Below, in pieces: positions 10,340 through 18,468 of a stretch of 64,000 nucleotides of DNA. Every line of letters begins with the position of its first letter. The first letter of the stretch is position 1. The stretch is from Stenotrophomonas nitritireducens (lineage in GTDB: Bacteria; Pseudomonadota; Gammaproteobacteria; Xanthomonadales; Xanthomonadaceae): NCBI RefSeq assembly GCF_001431425.1, contig NZ_LDJG01000015.1, forward strand, positions 62,001 through 126,000, read 5' to 3'. A model generated the notes under the pieces. It saw nothing but the letters and a program-made list of their open reading frames with translations, ran no database searches and had not been told where the DNA came from. The position numbers were made by a program, and so were the translations under genes.

Positions 10340-10783
10340 GTTGCGCCCGCCATTTGTAGCGGCATCCATCCAGCGCCGCCCTCGAATTTCGCGCCCGGCA
10401 GCGATCCACAGGAAGCGTGTTTGCCATTCGCGGTGATTGGACGCGCGGACGGAACAGTGCATGCAATGCGGAGGGGCACGCCGGGATCCATGCCGCTTTT
10501 CCAGTTCCGATCACCGGATGGGGATCCAGATATGTCAATGCGCCATGTACACATTGCGCATGACGATGGGGAACGGGGACATTGAGGGGCGCCGGATGAT
10601 CGCGCCTGCGATTTCGTTGATCGCGTCAGGAACAGTGGACGCGCCGCTGTCAGCATTGACAGTTGCATGCGCACACGCGTTCCGGATCAAATCGTCGGGT
10701 TCGCGGCGCATGGATGCCGTGTCGTGCCTGCCGGCCCATGTGGATGCCGGCGCGTTGTTCCGAACATAAGACAAGGGGAAATG
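10340..10783. other. Long non-coding leader region before the M16 protease gene
   Basis: About 440 bases without a credible gene. A perfect -35-like TTGACA is at 10656-10661, but the bases 16-19 further on (GTTCCGG) make a poor -10, so I do not call a promoter. An imperfect inverted repeat with arms ATGCGC/GCGCAT surrounds about 10538-10562. A purine-rich AAGGGGAA directly precedes the two start codons of the next gene. The composition is less GC-rich than the flanking genes. Confidence 0.4.
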
Positions 10784-13531
10784 ATGCTGAAGCTGTCTTC
10801 CTGCGCCCTGGGCGTAGCGCTTTCGTTCGCGTTGATGCCGACGGCGTACGCCAAGGGCGAAACGGCCGTGCTGCCGAAGTCGGTAGCTGCCGGGCCGTGC
10901 GTCGAAGGCATCTGCGAGTACCGCCTGCCCAACGGCCTGCGGGTGCTGCTGTTTCCCGATGCGAGCAAGCCCACCGTCACCGTCAACCTGGTCTATGGCG
11001 TGGGCTCGATGCAGGAGAACTACGGCGAGACCGGCATGGCGCACCTGCTGGAGCACCTGCTGTTCAAGGGCACGCCGAAGCATCCGGACATCCCCGGCGA
11101 GATGCAGCAGCGCGGGGTGAGCAAGAACGCCACCACCTCGCTGGACCGCACCAACTACTTCGCTTCGTTCCCGGCCAACGACGACACGCTGGACTGGCTG
11201 CTGGCGCTGGAAGCGGACCGCATGGTCAATTCCAGGGTCGCCAAGGCCGACCTGGACAGCGAGATGACCGTCGTCCGCAACGAAATGGAAGCCGGCGACA
11301 ACAATCCCGCCGGCGTGCTGATGAAGCGCATGCGTTCGGTCGCCTACGACTGGCACAACTACGCCAACCTGCCCATCGGCGCGCGTTCGGACGTTGAGAA
11401 CGTGCCGATCGAGAACCTGCAGGCGTTCTACCGCACCTGGTACCAGCCGGACAACGCGCTGTTGATCGTGGCCGGCCGCATCGACGCCGACAGGGCGCTG
11501 GCGCGGGTCGCCGCGCATTTCGGGCCGCTGAAGAAGCCGGCGCGCGTGCTGCCGGCGTTCCACACCGTCGAGCCGACCCAGGACGGCGAGCGCGAGGTGA
11601 CGGTGCGCCGCACCGGCGACCTGTCGCTGGTGGCCACCACCTACCACGTGCCGGCGCTGGCGCAGGCCGACAGCGCGGCGCTGGCGGTGCTGGGCAACGT
11701 GCTCGGGCATACGCCCAGCGGGCGCCTGCACAAGGCGCTGGTGGAAACCAAGCTGGCGGCGGGTGCGGGAGCCGGCAGCGGGAGCATGCGCGATCCGGGG
11801 CTGTTCAACGTGATCGCGGTGCTGCCCAAGGACGGCGACGCCGCCAAGGCCGAGGCCGAACTGCTCCGGCAGGCCGAGGCTGTCGTGGCCCGGCCGGTGA
11901 CCGGGGAGGAGGTGGAGGCCGCGAAACAGCGCATCGCCAATGACCAGGAAAACCTGCTCAACAACGTCAACGCGGTGGCGATGGCGTTGTCGGAGTACCA
12001 GGCGGCCGGCGACTGGCGCCTGCTGTTCGTGCAGCGCGACGCCATCGCCAGGGTGACGGCCGCGGACGTCAACCGGGTGGCCGCGGCCTACCTGAAGCCG
12101 AGCAACCGCACGCTGGGACGGTTCGTGCCCACCGATGCGCCGGACCGCGCCGAGGTGCCGGCCGCGCCGGCCATCGCCAGCGTGGTCGACAGCTATACCG
12201 GCCGGACCGCGGTGGAGGCGGGCGAGACGTTCGAGGCGACCCCGCAGAACATCGCCGCGCGCACGCAGACGTTCACCCTGGGCGAGGGCCTGAAGGTGTC
12301 GCTGCTGCCGCGCCGGACCCGCGGGCAGACGGTCGCGGTCAATGCCAGTTTCGAGTTCGGCAACGAACAGGCCGTCACCGGACGCGACACCGCCGCGCAG
12401 TGGGTGGGGTCGATGCTGCTGCGCGGCGCGGCGGGGCAGAGCTACGAGCAGCTCGTCGCGCGTTTCGATGCGCTCAAGACCGAGGCGTCCATCGGCGGCA
12501 ACCTGCAGGGCGCGCAGATCCGCCTCGCCGGCAAGCGCGAAACCCTGGCCGAGGCGCTGGCGCTGGCCGCGCAGGTGCTGCGCCAGCCCGACTTCCCGCA
12601 GGACCAGTTCGAGCAGCTGCGCCTGCAGGCCGTCACCGGCATCGAGGCCCAGCGCAAGGAGCCGGGCATGCTCGCGTCGATGGCGATGGCGACGTACTTC
12701 GATCCGTGGCCGGCGGGTCATCCGCTGCATGCGGATTCGCTGGACGAATCCCTGGCCAAGCTCGAGGCGCTGAAGCTGGAAGACCTGCGCGCGTGGCACC
12801 GCGATTTCTACGGTACCGCCAGCGGCCAGATTAGCGTGGTGGGCGACTTCGATCCCGAAGCGGTCAAGGCGCAACTGCAGGAACTGTTCGCCGGCTGGAA
12901 GCCGCCGGTGCCGTATGCGCCCATCTCCACCCGTTACCAGCCGCGCGCCGCGCACCGCGAGAGCTTCGCCACGCCCGACAAGCCCAACGCGGTGCTGCTG
13001 GCGCGGCAGAACGTATCGCTCAACATCGCCGACGCCGACATGCCGGCGCTGAGCATCGCAGTGGACATCCTCGGCGGCGACCCGCTCAAGTCGCGCCTGG
13101 CCGACCGCATCCGCCAGCGCGAAGGCCTGAGCTATGGCGTCAGCGCCGGCCTGCGCGCGGATGACAGCCGCATCGGCCGCGACGACAACGGCAGCCTTAC
13201 CGTGCAGGCCATCGCCGCCCCGGAGAACATGGGCAAGGTCGAGGCTGCGCTGCGCGAGGAGCTGGCGCGGCTGGTCGCCGATGGCGTGACCGCGCAGGAA
13301 CTGCGCGACGCCGTCGCCGCGCGCCTCGTGCAGCGCGAACAGTCGCGCGCCACCGATGGCGCGGTGGCCGGCCTGCTGCAGGGCCTGCTCGATTACGACC
13401 GCACCATGTCGTTCGTGATCGAGCGCGATGCGGCCTACCAGGCGTTGACGGTCGAGCAGGTCAACGCCGCCCTCCGCAGGCACCTGAAGCCGGACAGCCT
13501 GAGCGTGTTCGTGGCCGGCGACTTCAAGTAA
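10784..13531 (+). CDS. Secreted M16-family zinc metalloprotease (pitrilysin-like)
   Basis: A 915-residue periplasmic protease. A signal peptide (residues 1-23, ending A-Y-A) precedes the first M16 unit. The inverted zinc motif H-L-L-E-H is at residues 87-91, and the third zinc ligand Glu is expected in the R-N-E-M-E-A-G segment about 75 residues later. The second half (from about 480) has the M16C-type inactive domain with the conserved R-x-x-x-G-L-S-Y-G. Length and two-domain layout match the long bacterial M16 peptidases that degrade small peptides. Two adjacent ATGs are possible (10781 and 10784); the second gives better spacing to AAGGGGAA. It converges with the diguanylate cyclase gene. 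Confidence 0.9.
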   Translation: MLKLSSCALGVALSFALMPTAYAKGETAVLPKSVAAGPCVEGICEYRLPNGLRVLLFPDASKPTVTVNLVYGVGSMQENYGETGMAHLLEHLLFKGTPKHPDIPGEMQQRGVSKNATTSLDRTNYFASFPANDDTLDWLLALEADRMVNSRVAKADLDSEMTVVRNEMEAGDNNPAGVLMKRMRSVAYDWHNYANLPIGARSDVENVPIENLQAFYRTWYQPDNALLIVAGRIDADRALARVAAHFGPLKKPARVLPAFHTVEPTQDGEREVTVRRTGDLSLVATTYHVPALAQADSAALAVLGNVLGHTPSGRLHKALVETKLAAGAGAGSGSMRDPGLFNVIAVLPKDGDAAKAEAELLRQAEAVVARPVTGEEVEAAKQRIANDQENLLNNVNAVAMALSEYQAAGDWRLLFVQRDAIARVTAADVNRVAAAYLKPSNRTLGRFVPTDAPDRAEVPAAPAIASVVDSYTGRTAVEAGETFEATPQNIAARTQTFTLGEGLKVSLLPRRTRGQTVAVNASFEFGNEQAVTGRDTAAQWVGSMLLRGAAGQSYEQLVARFDALKTEASIGGNLQGAQIRLAGKRETLAEALALAAQVLRQPDFPQDQFEQLRLQAVTGIEAQRKEPGMLASMAMATYFDPWPAGHPLHADSLDESLAKLEALKLEDLRAWHRDFYGTASGQISVVGDFDPEAVKAQLQELFAGWKPPVPYAPISTRYQPRAAHRESFATPDKPNAVLLARQNVSLNIADADMPALSIAVDILGGDPLKSRLADRIRQREGLSYGVSAGLRADDSRIGRDDNGSLTVQAIAAPENMGKVEAALREELARLVADGVTAQELRDAVAARLVQREQSRATDGAVAGLLQGLLDYDRTMSFVIERDAAYQALTVEQVNAALRRHLKPDSLSVFVAGDFK

Positions 13532-13538
13532 GCGGATG

Positions 13539-13563
13539 CCGGGGCGGGCATGTACCGCCCCGG
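13539..13563. terminator. Hairpin between convergent genes
   Basis: A perfect 9-base stem (CCGGGGCGG / CCGCCCCGG) with a 7-base loop sits between the stops of the M16 protease and the diguanylate cyclase. It has no T-run on either side, so it may act as a bidirectional 3'-end stabiliser or a weak terminator rather than a classical intrinsic terminator. Confidence 0.5.
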
Positions 13564-13615
13564 TCCTGTCGATGGACGCGCATGCGCCTGCCCGCGGTCC
13601 GCGCCGACGGCGGGG

Positions 13616-15169
13616 TCAACCGGCGTTGCCCACCCGGTCGCGGCCGGCCTGCTTGGCCGCGTAGAGCGCGCGGTCGGCGCGCTGCAGCAGCGCGTCGGCG
13701 GATTCGCCGGCGCGCCATTGCGCGATGCCGGCGCTGAAGCGCACGTGCACGCGCTGGCCTTCGTGCAGGAACGGGCGGTGGGCGAGGGCCTCCTGCAGCC
13801 GGCGCAGCTGCGCGTCGGCCTGGTCCTGCGGCATGCCGGGCAGGACCAGCACGAACTCGTCGCCGCCCAGGCGCGCGACCTGGCCGTGGCTGCCCAGGCG
13901 CGTCTGCGTGGTCGCCACCAGGTGGCGCAGGGCATGGTCGCCGCCGGCATGGCCGTAGTCGGCATTGGTCTGGCTGAAATGGTCCAGGTCCAGCATGGCG
14001 ATGCTGAGTGGCGCCTGCGCGGCGCCCATCGCATCGGCGAGCAGTTCCTGCAGCCCGCGCCGGTTCAGGGCGCCGGTCAGCGGATCGGTGCGCAGCTGGC
14101 TGCCGGCTTCTTCCAGCTCGCGTTCGAGCTGTTGCACGCGCTGCTCGGCGGCCAGCGCTTCCGCGCGCGCGCTGGACAGGCGGTCGCGCGCGCGCAGGGC
14201 CTGCGACTGCAGCCGGGCGGTGTCCTGCAGCACGCTCTGCAGCAGCTGGCCCAGGTCGGCGAGGCTGCGCGCCTGGCGCACGGCTACCGCGTAACTGGCG
14301 ATGCGGTCGTGGTACTCGCCGGTCTGCGAGGCCATGCCATCCACCTGCTCGACGAAATCGACCATCAGGTCGCGCATCGCCGCCTTGGATTCGTCGATGC
14401 CCTGCTTGAGCACGCCCTGCCGGTAGATCACCTCGCGCAGGTCGTTGCGGGTGCGCTCCAGCGAGGTGCGGTCCAGAGGCCCGGCGAGCATCTGCCGCAC
14501 ATTGCCGATCTGGCCGTGCAGCCAGCTGCCGCCATCGATCAGCTCGGCGATGTTCTGCAGCAGCAGGTCGAACAGGTTGAGCAGCAGGTCGTGCTGTTCG
14601 TGCAGCACGTCGTTGCGCACGCCGACCTGGTGGCAGAGTTCGCGCAGGTGCTGCTCCACCGGCTCCAGCGATTGCCCCGACCGCCAGCCGCGCAGTTCCT
14701 CGCCCATGCGCCGGGCCTGGGTTTCCAGTTCCGGCGCCTGCTGCAGCAGGCTGGACAGCACCGCGCCGAGGGTATTGCGCAGCATGTCGCGCAGGCGCTC
14801 GGCCTCGCCGTTGCCGCCGTGCGCGGGTTCCAGTTCGATGGTGCGGATGTACTTGTCGATCAGCTGGCGCAGCAGGCGGCCGTAGCGTTCCCATTCCTGG
14901 CGGTCGTAGGCGCTCTGCAGCAGCCGGCCGAGGTCGCCGAGTTCGCCGGGAAGGCTGGACATCCCCTGGGCGAAGGCATGCAGCAACGCTTCCGGCGCGT
15001 GCGCCTGGGCGAACATCCGCTGCAGCGGCGCCGCGCCGTGGCCGTGGGATGCCGGAGCGGATGCGGCGGGTGCGCCGGGTGCGGTCGGCTCGGCCATGGA
15101 CTGGCGGCGTGACAGGATGCGTCCCAGTCCGGCAGGCTTGGGGGGCGGAGTGTCGGTGCTGTCGGCCAT
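13616..15169 (-). CDS. Diguanylate cyclase with long helical N-terminal region
   Basis: A 517-residue protein predicted to make cyclic di-GMP. The C-terminal GGDEF domain begins at D-P-L-T-G-A-L-N-R-R and has an intact G-G-D-E-F active site at residues 435-439. The product-inhibition site R-x-x-D expected five residues before GGDEF is absent (the sequence there is S-H-G-Q-V-A-R-L). The first 350 residues are helical, rich in Leu/Gln/Arg, without membrane segment or recognised sensor domain, and the stretch just before GGDEF is a coiled coil (E-Q-R-V-Q-Q-L-E-R-E-L-E-E-A). It is therefore probably a soluble cyclase controlled by its N-terminal domain. The ATG used starts M-A-D-S-T-D-T. Confidence 0.87.
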   Translation of the reverse strand: MADSTDTPPPKPAGLGRILSRRQSMAEPTAPGAPAASAPASHGHGAAPLQRMFAQAHAPEALLHAFAQGMSSLPGELGDLGRLLQSAYDRQEWERYGRLLRQLIDKYIRTIELEPAHGGNGEAERLRDMLRNTLGAVLSSLLQQAPELETQARRMGEELRGWRSGQSLEPVEQHLRELCHQVGVRNDVLHEQHDLLLNLFDLLLQNIAELIDGGSWLHGQIGNVRQMLAGPLDRTSLERTRNDLREVIYRQGVLKQGIDESKAAMRDLMVDFVEQVDGMASQTGEYHDRIASYAVAVRQARSLADLGQLLQSVLQDTARLQSQALRARDRLSSARAEALAAEQRVQQLERELEEAGSQLRTDPLTGALNRRGLQELLADAMGAAQAPLSIAMLDLDHFSQTNADYGHAGGDHALRHLVATTQTRLGSHGQVARLGGDEFVLVLPGMPQDQADAQLRRLQEALAHRPFLHEGQRVHVRFSAGIAQWRAGESADALLQRADRALYAAKQAGRDRVGNAG

Positions 15170-15277
15170 CGCGAGGCGGTTCCGGACGGGGCGCGGCCGG
15201 GCCGCGGGCGGGGATTGATGCCCCCATTATCGGCATTGCGGATGCCGGCTTGAACAGCCGTGCGAAGGAGGAGCGGG

Positions 15278-15910
15278 ATGCGCGTATTGCTGGCCGGGGC
15301 CACCGGACTGGTTGGATCGCAGGTGTTGCGGCGGCTGCTGGCCGACGCGCGCTGCACGGCGGTCGTCGCACCGGGCCGGCGGCCGCCGGCATTGCAGGAT
15401 CCGCGCCTGTCCAGCCCGGTGCTGGATTTCGACCAGCTGTCGCTGGAGGCGCCCTGGTGGAATGTGGACGCGGCGATCTGCGCGCTGGGCTCGACCCTGA
15501 AACAGGCCGATTCGCGCCAGGCTTTCCAGCGCGTCGACCACGGGTATCCGCTGGCCATCGCACGCGCCGTGCGGGCCCATGGCTGCACGGTCTTTGCCTT
15601 GAACTCGGCGATGGGCGCCAATCCGCGCTCGCCGTTCTTCTACAACCGGGTCAAGGGCGAACTGGAGCGGGACCTGCGCGCGCTGGAATTCGCATCGCTG
15701 GCGCTGGTGCGGCCGGGCTTGATCGGTGGCGAACGCGTCGAGCCGCGCCCTGGCGAGCAGGCCGCCGCACGGGTGCTGGGAGCGCTGGCGCCCGTGCTGC
15801 CGCGCGCGTGGCGGATCAATCCGGCCGGACGCATCGCCGATGCGCTGGTCGAAGCGGCATTGGCGCCACGGCCGGGCGTACGGGTGATCGGATCGGCGCA
15901 ACTGGTCTAG
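15278..15910 (+). CDS. NAD(P)-binding epimerase/reductase-like protein (atypical SDR)
   Basis: A 210-residue Rossmann-fold protein. The N-terminus M-R-V-L-L-A-G-A-T-G-L-V-G-S is the glycine-rich dinucleotide motif (G-A-T-G-L-V-G). N-S-A-M-G-A-N followed by Y-N-R-V-K-G-E-L-E is the S...YxxxK arrangement of HTATIP2/CC3-like atypical short-chain dehydrogenases. The substrate is unknown; cytosolic. The ATG follows a strong AAGGAGGAG ribosome site. It is transcribed divergently from the diguanylate cyclase gene, about 108 bases apart, and converges with the next SDR gene. Confidence 0.83.
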   Translation: MRVLLAGATGLVGSQVLRRLLADARCTAVVAPGRRPPALQDPRLSSPVLDFDQLSLEAPWWNVDAAICALGSTLKQADSRQAFQRVDHGYPLAIARAVRAHGCTVFALNSAMGANPRSPFFYNRVKGELERDLRALEFASLALVRPGLIGGERVEPRPGEQAAARVLGALAPVLPRAWRINPAGRIADALVEAALAPRPGVRVIGSAQLV

Positions 15911-15960
15911 GCGCGAGGCAGGAATGGAGCCGGCCGGTGGCCCGCTGGCGCGGGACGCGC

Positions 15961-16719
15961 TCAGGCCGGCAGCGACTGGCCGCCGTCCACCGCCAGGACC
16001 TGCCCGGTGATCCAGCGCGCGGCGGGCGAGCACAGGAACACCGCGGCCGCGGCCACGTCGTCGGCATCGCCGAAGCCGCCGAACGGAATCCGCTCGCGGA
16101 TGCGTTCATACAGCGCCGGATCGGAGGCGCGGCGCTGGTCCCACAGCCCACCGGGGAACTCGATGGAGCCCGGGGCGATGGCATTGACGCGGATGCGCTC
16201 GCGCGCCAGTTCGGTGGCCAGGGTGACGGTGTAGTAGTCCAGCGCCGCCTTGGCGGTGGAATAGGCGGCCGCGCGCGGCGTCGGCACGCGGCCGTTGATC
16301 GAGCTGATGTTGAGGATGACCGGGGCCGCGCTGCGCCGAAGGTGCGGCAGCGCGAAACGGTTGGTGCGCACGGCGGCCATCAGGTCGACATCGAAGCCGG
16401 CCTGCCAGCTGGCGTCGTCGTTGCCGTTGCCGAACCCGGAGGCGTTGTTGACCACGATGTCGATGCCGCCCAGCGCGGTGGCGGCCGCTTCGACCCAGGC
16501 TTCGATCTGCGCCGCATCGGCCAGGTCGCAGGCGTGCACGTGTATGTGGGCGCCATTGGCCTGCAGCGTTTCCCGCGCACGCTGCAGGCCCTCGTGGCCG
16601 CGCGCGCACAGGCCCAGTCGTGCGCCGTGCCGGGCGAAGGCGGCGGCGATGGCCAGGCCGATGCCGCGGCTGCCGCCGGCAACCAGTACACGGGCCTGGC
16701 CCAGGTCGGGAAGGGACAT
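15961..16719 (-). CDS. Short-chain dehydrogenase/reductase (classical SDR)
   Basis: A 252-residue classical SDR, probably NADP-linked. G-G-S-R-G-I-G-L is the cofactor motif (residues 15-22), N-N-A-S follows at 91-94, and the catalytic Ser140 and Tyr153-x-x-x-Lys157 (Y-S-T-A-K) are all present. The C-terminus ends G-Q-V-L-A-V-D-G-G, typical of 3-oxoacyl-ACP-reductase-like members. The substrate cannot be set from sequence; no fatty-acid gene is adjacent. The start lies 53 bases after the stop of the upstream VOC gene on the same strand, so the two may share a transcript. Confidence 0.87.
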   Translation of the reverse strand: MSLPDLGQARVLVAGGSRGIGLAIAAAFARHGARLGLCARGHEGLQRARETLQANGAHIHVHACDLADAAQIEAWVEAAATALGGIDIVVNNASGFGNGNDDASWQAGFDVDLMAAVRTNRFALPHLRRSAAPVILNISSINGRVPTPRAAAYSTAKAALDYYTVTLATELARERIRVNAIAPGSIEFPGGLWDQRRASDPALYERIRERIPFGGFGDADDVAAAAVFLCSPAARWITGQVLAVDGGQSLPA

Positions 16720-16772
16720 CGTCGGGCTCCGCTGCAGGGGAAGGCGGACATTGTCGCCGCAATTGCCCGCCA

Positions 16773-17159
16773 CTATTCCCAAGCGTTGGCGGGCTGCCCT
16801 TGGTCGGGATGGCGCATGCGCACCACGCAGAAGCGGTGACCGGTGGGCGCTTCCATCACCCACCAGCGCTTGACCAGGCCGATGCGGCGCGCGCCCAGGG
16901 CTTCGAGCCGGTCGGCCTCGGCGTCGATGTCGTCGGCCTCGATGTCCAGGTGCACGCGCGAGGGATGGCCGACGCGCTGCACTTCCACGTGCAGTCCGCC
17001 GGGCGCGCCCAGCAGTTCGGCGTACTGCGCGCCATCGGCATCGGTTTCGGCGGGGCGCGATGGCAACCCCAGCGCGGCGCTCCAGAACGCGGCGGCGGTG
17101 TCGCTGTCGGTGTCCTGGCAATCGATGATGAAGCCGGCCAGACGGCTGCGATGGGCCAT
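16773..17159 (-). CDS. VOC-superfamily (glyoxalase-like) protein
   Basis: A 128-residue single-copy glyoxalase/dioxygenase-fold protein. The N-terminal half has the F-I-I-D-C-Q-D-T-D strand and an A-A-A-F-W-S-A-A-L-G helix typical of the glyoxalase-like domain. The second half carries V-H-L-D-I-E-A-D-D and ends with a M-E-A-P-T-G-H-R-F-C-V-V strand, a common metal-ligand region. Reaction unknown; cytosolic. It lies between a DUF998 protein and an SDR, all on the minus strand. Confidence 0.82.
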   Translation of the reverse strand: MAHRSRLAGFIIDCQDTDSDTAAAFWSAALGLPSRPAETDADGAQYAELLGAPGGLHVEVQRVGHPSRVHLDIEADDIDAEADRLEALGARRIGLVKRWWVMEAPTGHRFCVVRMRHPDQGQPANAWE

Positions 17160-17189
17160 GCGGGTGCTCCTGTGTCGGGAAAGGCGAGC

Positions 17190-17822
17190 TTACGTCCGCG
17201 ACGCCGGAGCGCGCGTGGACGCCGTGGCATGGGCTTGTCCGCCAAGGCGCCATGCGGCGCCGCACAGCGCGCCGTAGACCAGCCATTCGGCCAGCCGCTG
17301 CAGCAGGCCGCGCCAGGGCTGCAGGTCCGGTGCGCCCATCAGCACGAACAGCAGCAGCCATGTCGCCGCCAGCGCGATCCACAGCAGGCGGAAGCCGGTA
17401 CGCAGGCCGGGCGCGGTCGCCAGCAACAGCAGGCCCAGCGCGGTTCCGCCGTAGGTGACCAGGCCCAGCAGCGTATGCAGCAATTGACGGGTGCTGCCGC
17501 CCGCCGGGCAGCCCAGATCGCACGGCGCCAGCGCCGAGCCGATCCAGGCCAGCGGCTCGCACAGCAGCAGCCAGTAACCGAACCGGCTGGCGCCGCCAAC
17601 CGGCGCGAAGGGCGCGGTGGCGACCAGCAGCCAGGCCGCGACCAGCCCCACCGGAACGAAGCTGGCCAGGCTGATCAGCCGCGCATGCGCGCTGCCGCTG
17701 GCGCCCAGTTCGCTGATGTACTGCGCCAGGTGAGAATAGCCCGGCTTGAGCAGCGCACCGCCGAACAGCATGCACAGGTAGGCGAGCGCGAACAGCACGA
17801 CGATACGGCGGGGATGGCGCAT
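17190..17822 (-). CDS. DUF998-family polytopic membrane protein
   Basis: A 210-residue inner-membrane protein with about six hydrophobic segments (starting at residues 8, 46, 78, 112, 140 and 182). The pattern Y-S-H-L-A-Q-Y-I-S-E-L-G in the first loop is the hallmark of DUF998 proteins, and C-D-L-G-C-P marks a central loop with two Cys. Function unknown. It is preceded, 30 bases away on the same strand, by a zinc-ribbon protein gene and followed by the VOC gene, so this may be a small operon. Confidence 0.8.
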   Translation of the reverse strand: MRHPRRIVVLFALAYLCMLFGGALLKPGYSHLAQYISELGASGSAHARLISLASFVPVGLVAAWLLVATAPFAPVGGASRFGYWLLLCEPLAWIGSALAPCDLGCPAGGSTRQLLHTLLGLVTYGGTALGLLLLATAPGLRTGFRLLWIALAATWLLLFVLMGAPDLQPWRGLLQRLAEWLVYGALCGAAWRLGGQAHATASTRAPASRT

Positions 17823-17852
17823 GGCGGCTTCCAGGTGTGGCGTCGCGCCGGA

Positions 17853-18191
17853 TCAGCGCGGCGCGCTGGAAAGGAACAGTTCGACCTTGCCGCAGGACGG
17901 GCAGGCATGCAGGTCGAACTCCTCGCGGTTCACCAGCAGTTCGCCGATGCCGCCGAGCAGGAACGGCATGGCCTGCGAGCCTTCGTGGAAGCGCTTGCGG
18001 CCGGCGAACACCATGGGCGTGCCGGGGCAGCGCAGGCAGTGGAGCAGGCGTGGCGGCCAGGCCTGCGGATCGCCGTTGTCGGGCCGGAAGTCCGGGTCCG
18101 CGCTGCCATCGGCGCGCGTGCCGCATTTCCAGCATTGTTCGAAACCGTCCTCGTTGCTTTCCCTGCAGTGGGTGCAGATCCAATGCGTCAT
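17853..18191 (-). CDS. Zinc-ribbon protein of unknown function
   Basis: A 112-residue soluble protein with a RanBP2-type-like N-terminal zinc ribbon: C-T-H-C (residues 6-9) and C-W-K-C (20-23) framed by W-I-C and E-Q-C. A second pair, C-L-R-C and C-P-S-C, near the C-terminus makes up another four-Cys site. Two zinc ions are therefore likely. Role unknown; it may bind nucleic acid or protein. Starts with a clear ATG (M-T-H-W-I-C). It sits downstream of two tandem terminators that separate it from the dehydrogenase operon. Confidence 0.78.
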   Translation of the reverse strand: MTHWICTHCRESNEDGFEQCWKCGTRADGSADPDFRPDNGDPQAWPPRLLHCLRCPGTPMVFAGRKRFHEGSQAMPFLLGGIGELLVNREEFDLHACPSCGKVELFLSSAPR

Positions 18192-18301
18192 GGCGTTGCC
18201 GGGTGGAGAGGAGTCGACATCGTAGCCCGGCCGTGCCGCGATGGCCGGAGCCTGGCAGGAGTTTCATCCGGCGCGCTTGCGGCCAGCGCCGGGCCGCCGA
18301 C

Positions 18302-18329
18302 AAAAAAACCGCCGCCGGGCAGCGCGGCG
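18302..18329 (-). terminator. Probable second intrinsic terminator of the dehydrogenase operon
   Basis: Reading leftward, a 6-base stem (CGCCGC / GCGGCG) is followed by a run of seven T. It lies about 80 bases beyond a stronger terminator, so it may be a back-up or end another transcript. Confidence 0.5.
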
Positions 18330-18405
18330 ACAAAGCGACCGCCCGGTGTGATCGCGGGTGTTTCCGGTCGATGGCCCGCGCGGTTGTCGTCATGGAGGGC
18401 GGCAA

Positions 18406-18432
18406 CAAAAAAAGCCCGCATCGCTGCGGGCT
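18406..18432 (-). terminator. Intrinsic terminator of the 2-oxoacid dehydrogenase operon
   Basis: Reading leftward, a perfect 8-base stem (AGCCCGCA / TGCGGGCT) with a 4-base loop is followed by a run of seven T. It lies 37 bases downstream of the E2 stop codon. Confidence 0.85.
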
Positions 18433-18468
18433 CAAGTCTTGCTGCAAAAAAGCGTCCGTCGCCGGCGG

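Noticed and set aside
10656-10684. Sigma-70 promoter with TTGACA before the M16 gene
   Set aside because: The -35 is perfect but no acceptable -10 is found at 16-19 bases.
10535-13483. 982-residue minus-strand reading frame over the M16 protease
   Set aside because: Antisense to a gene with signal peptide and intact zinc motif; composition is typical of a codon-bias shadow.
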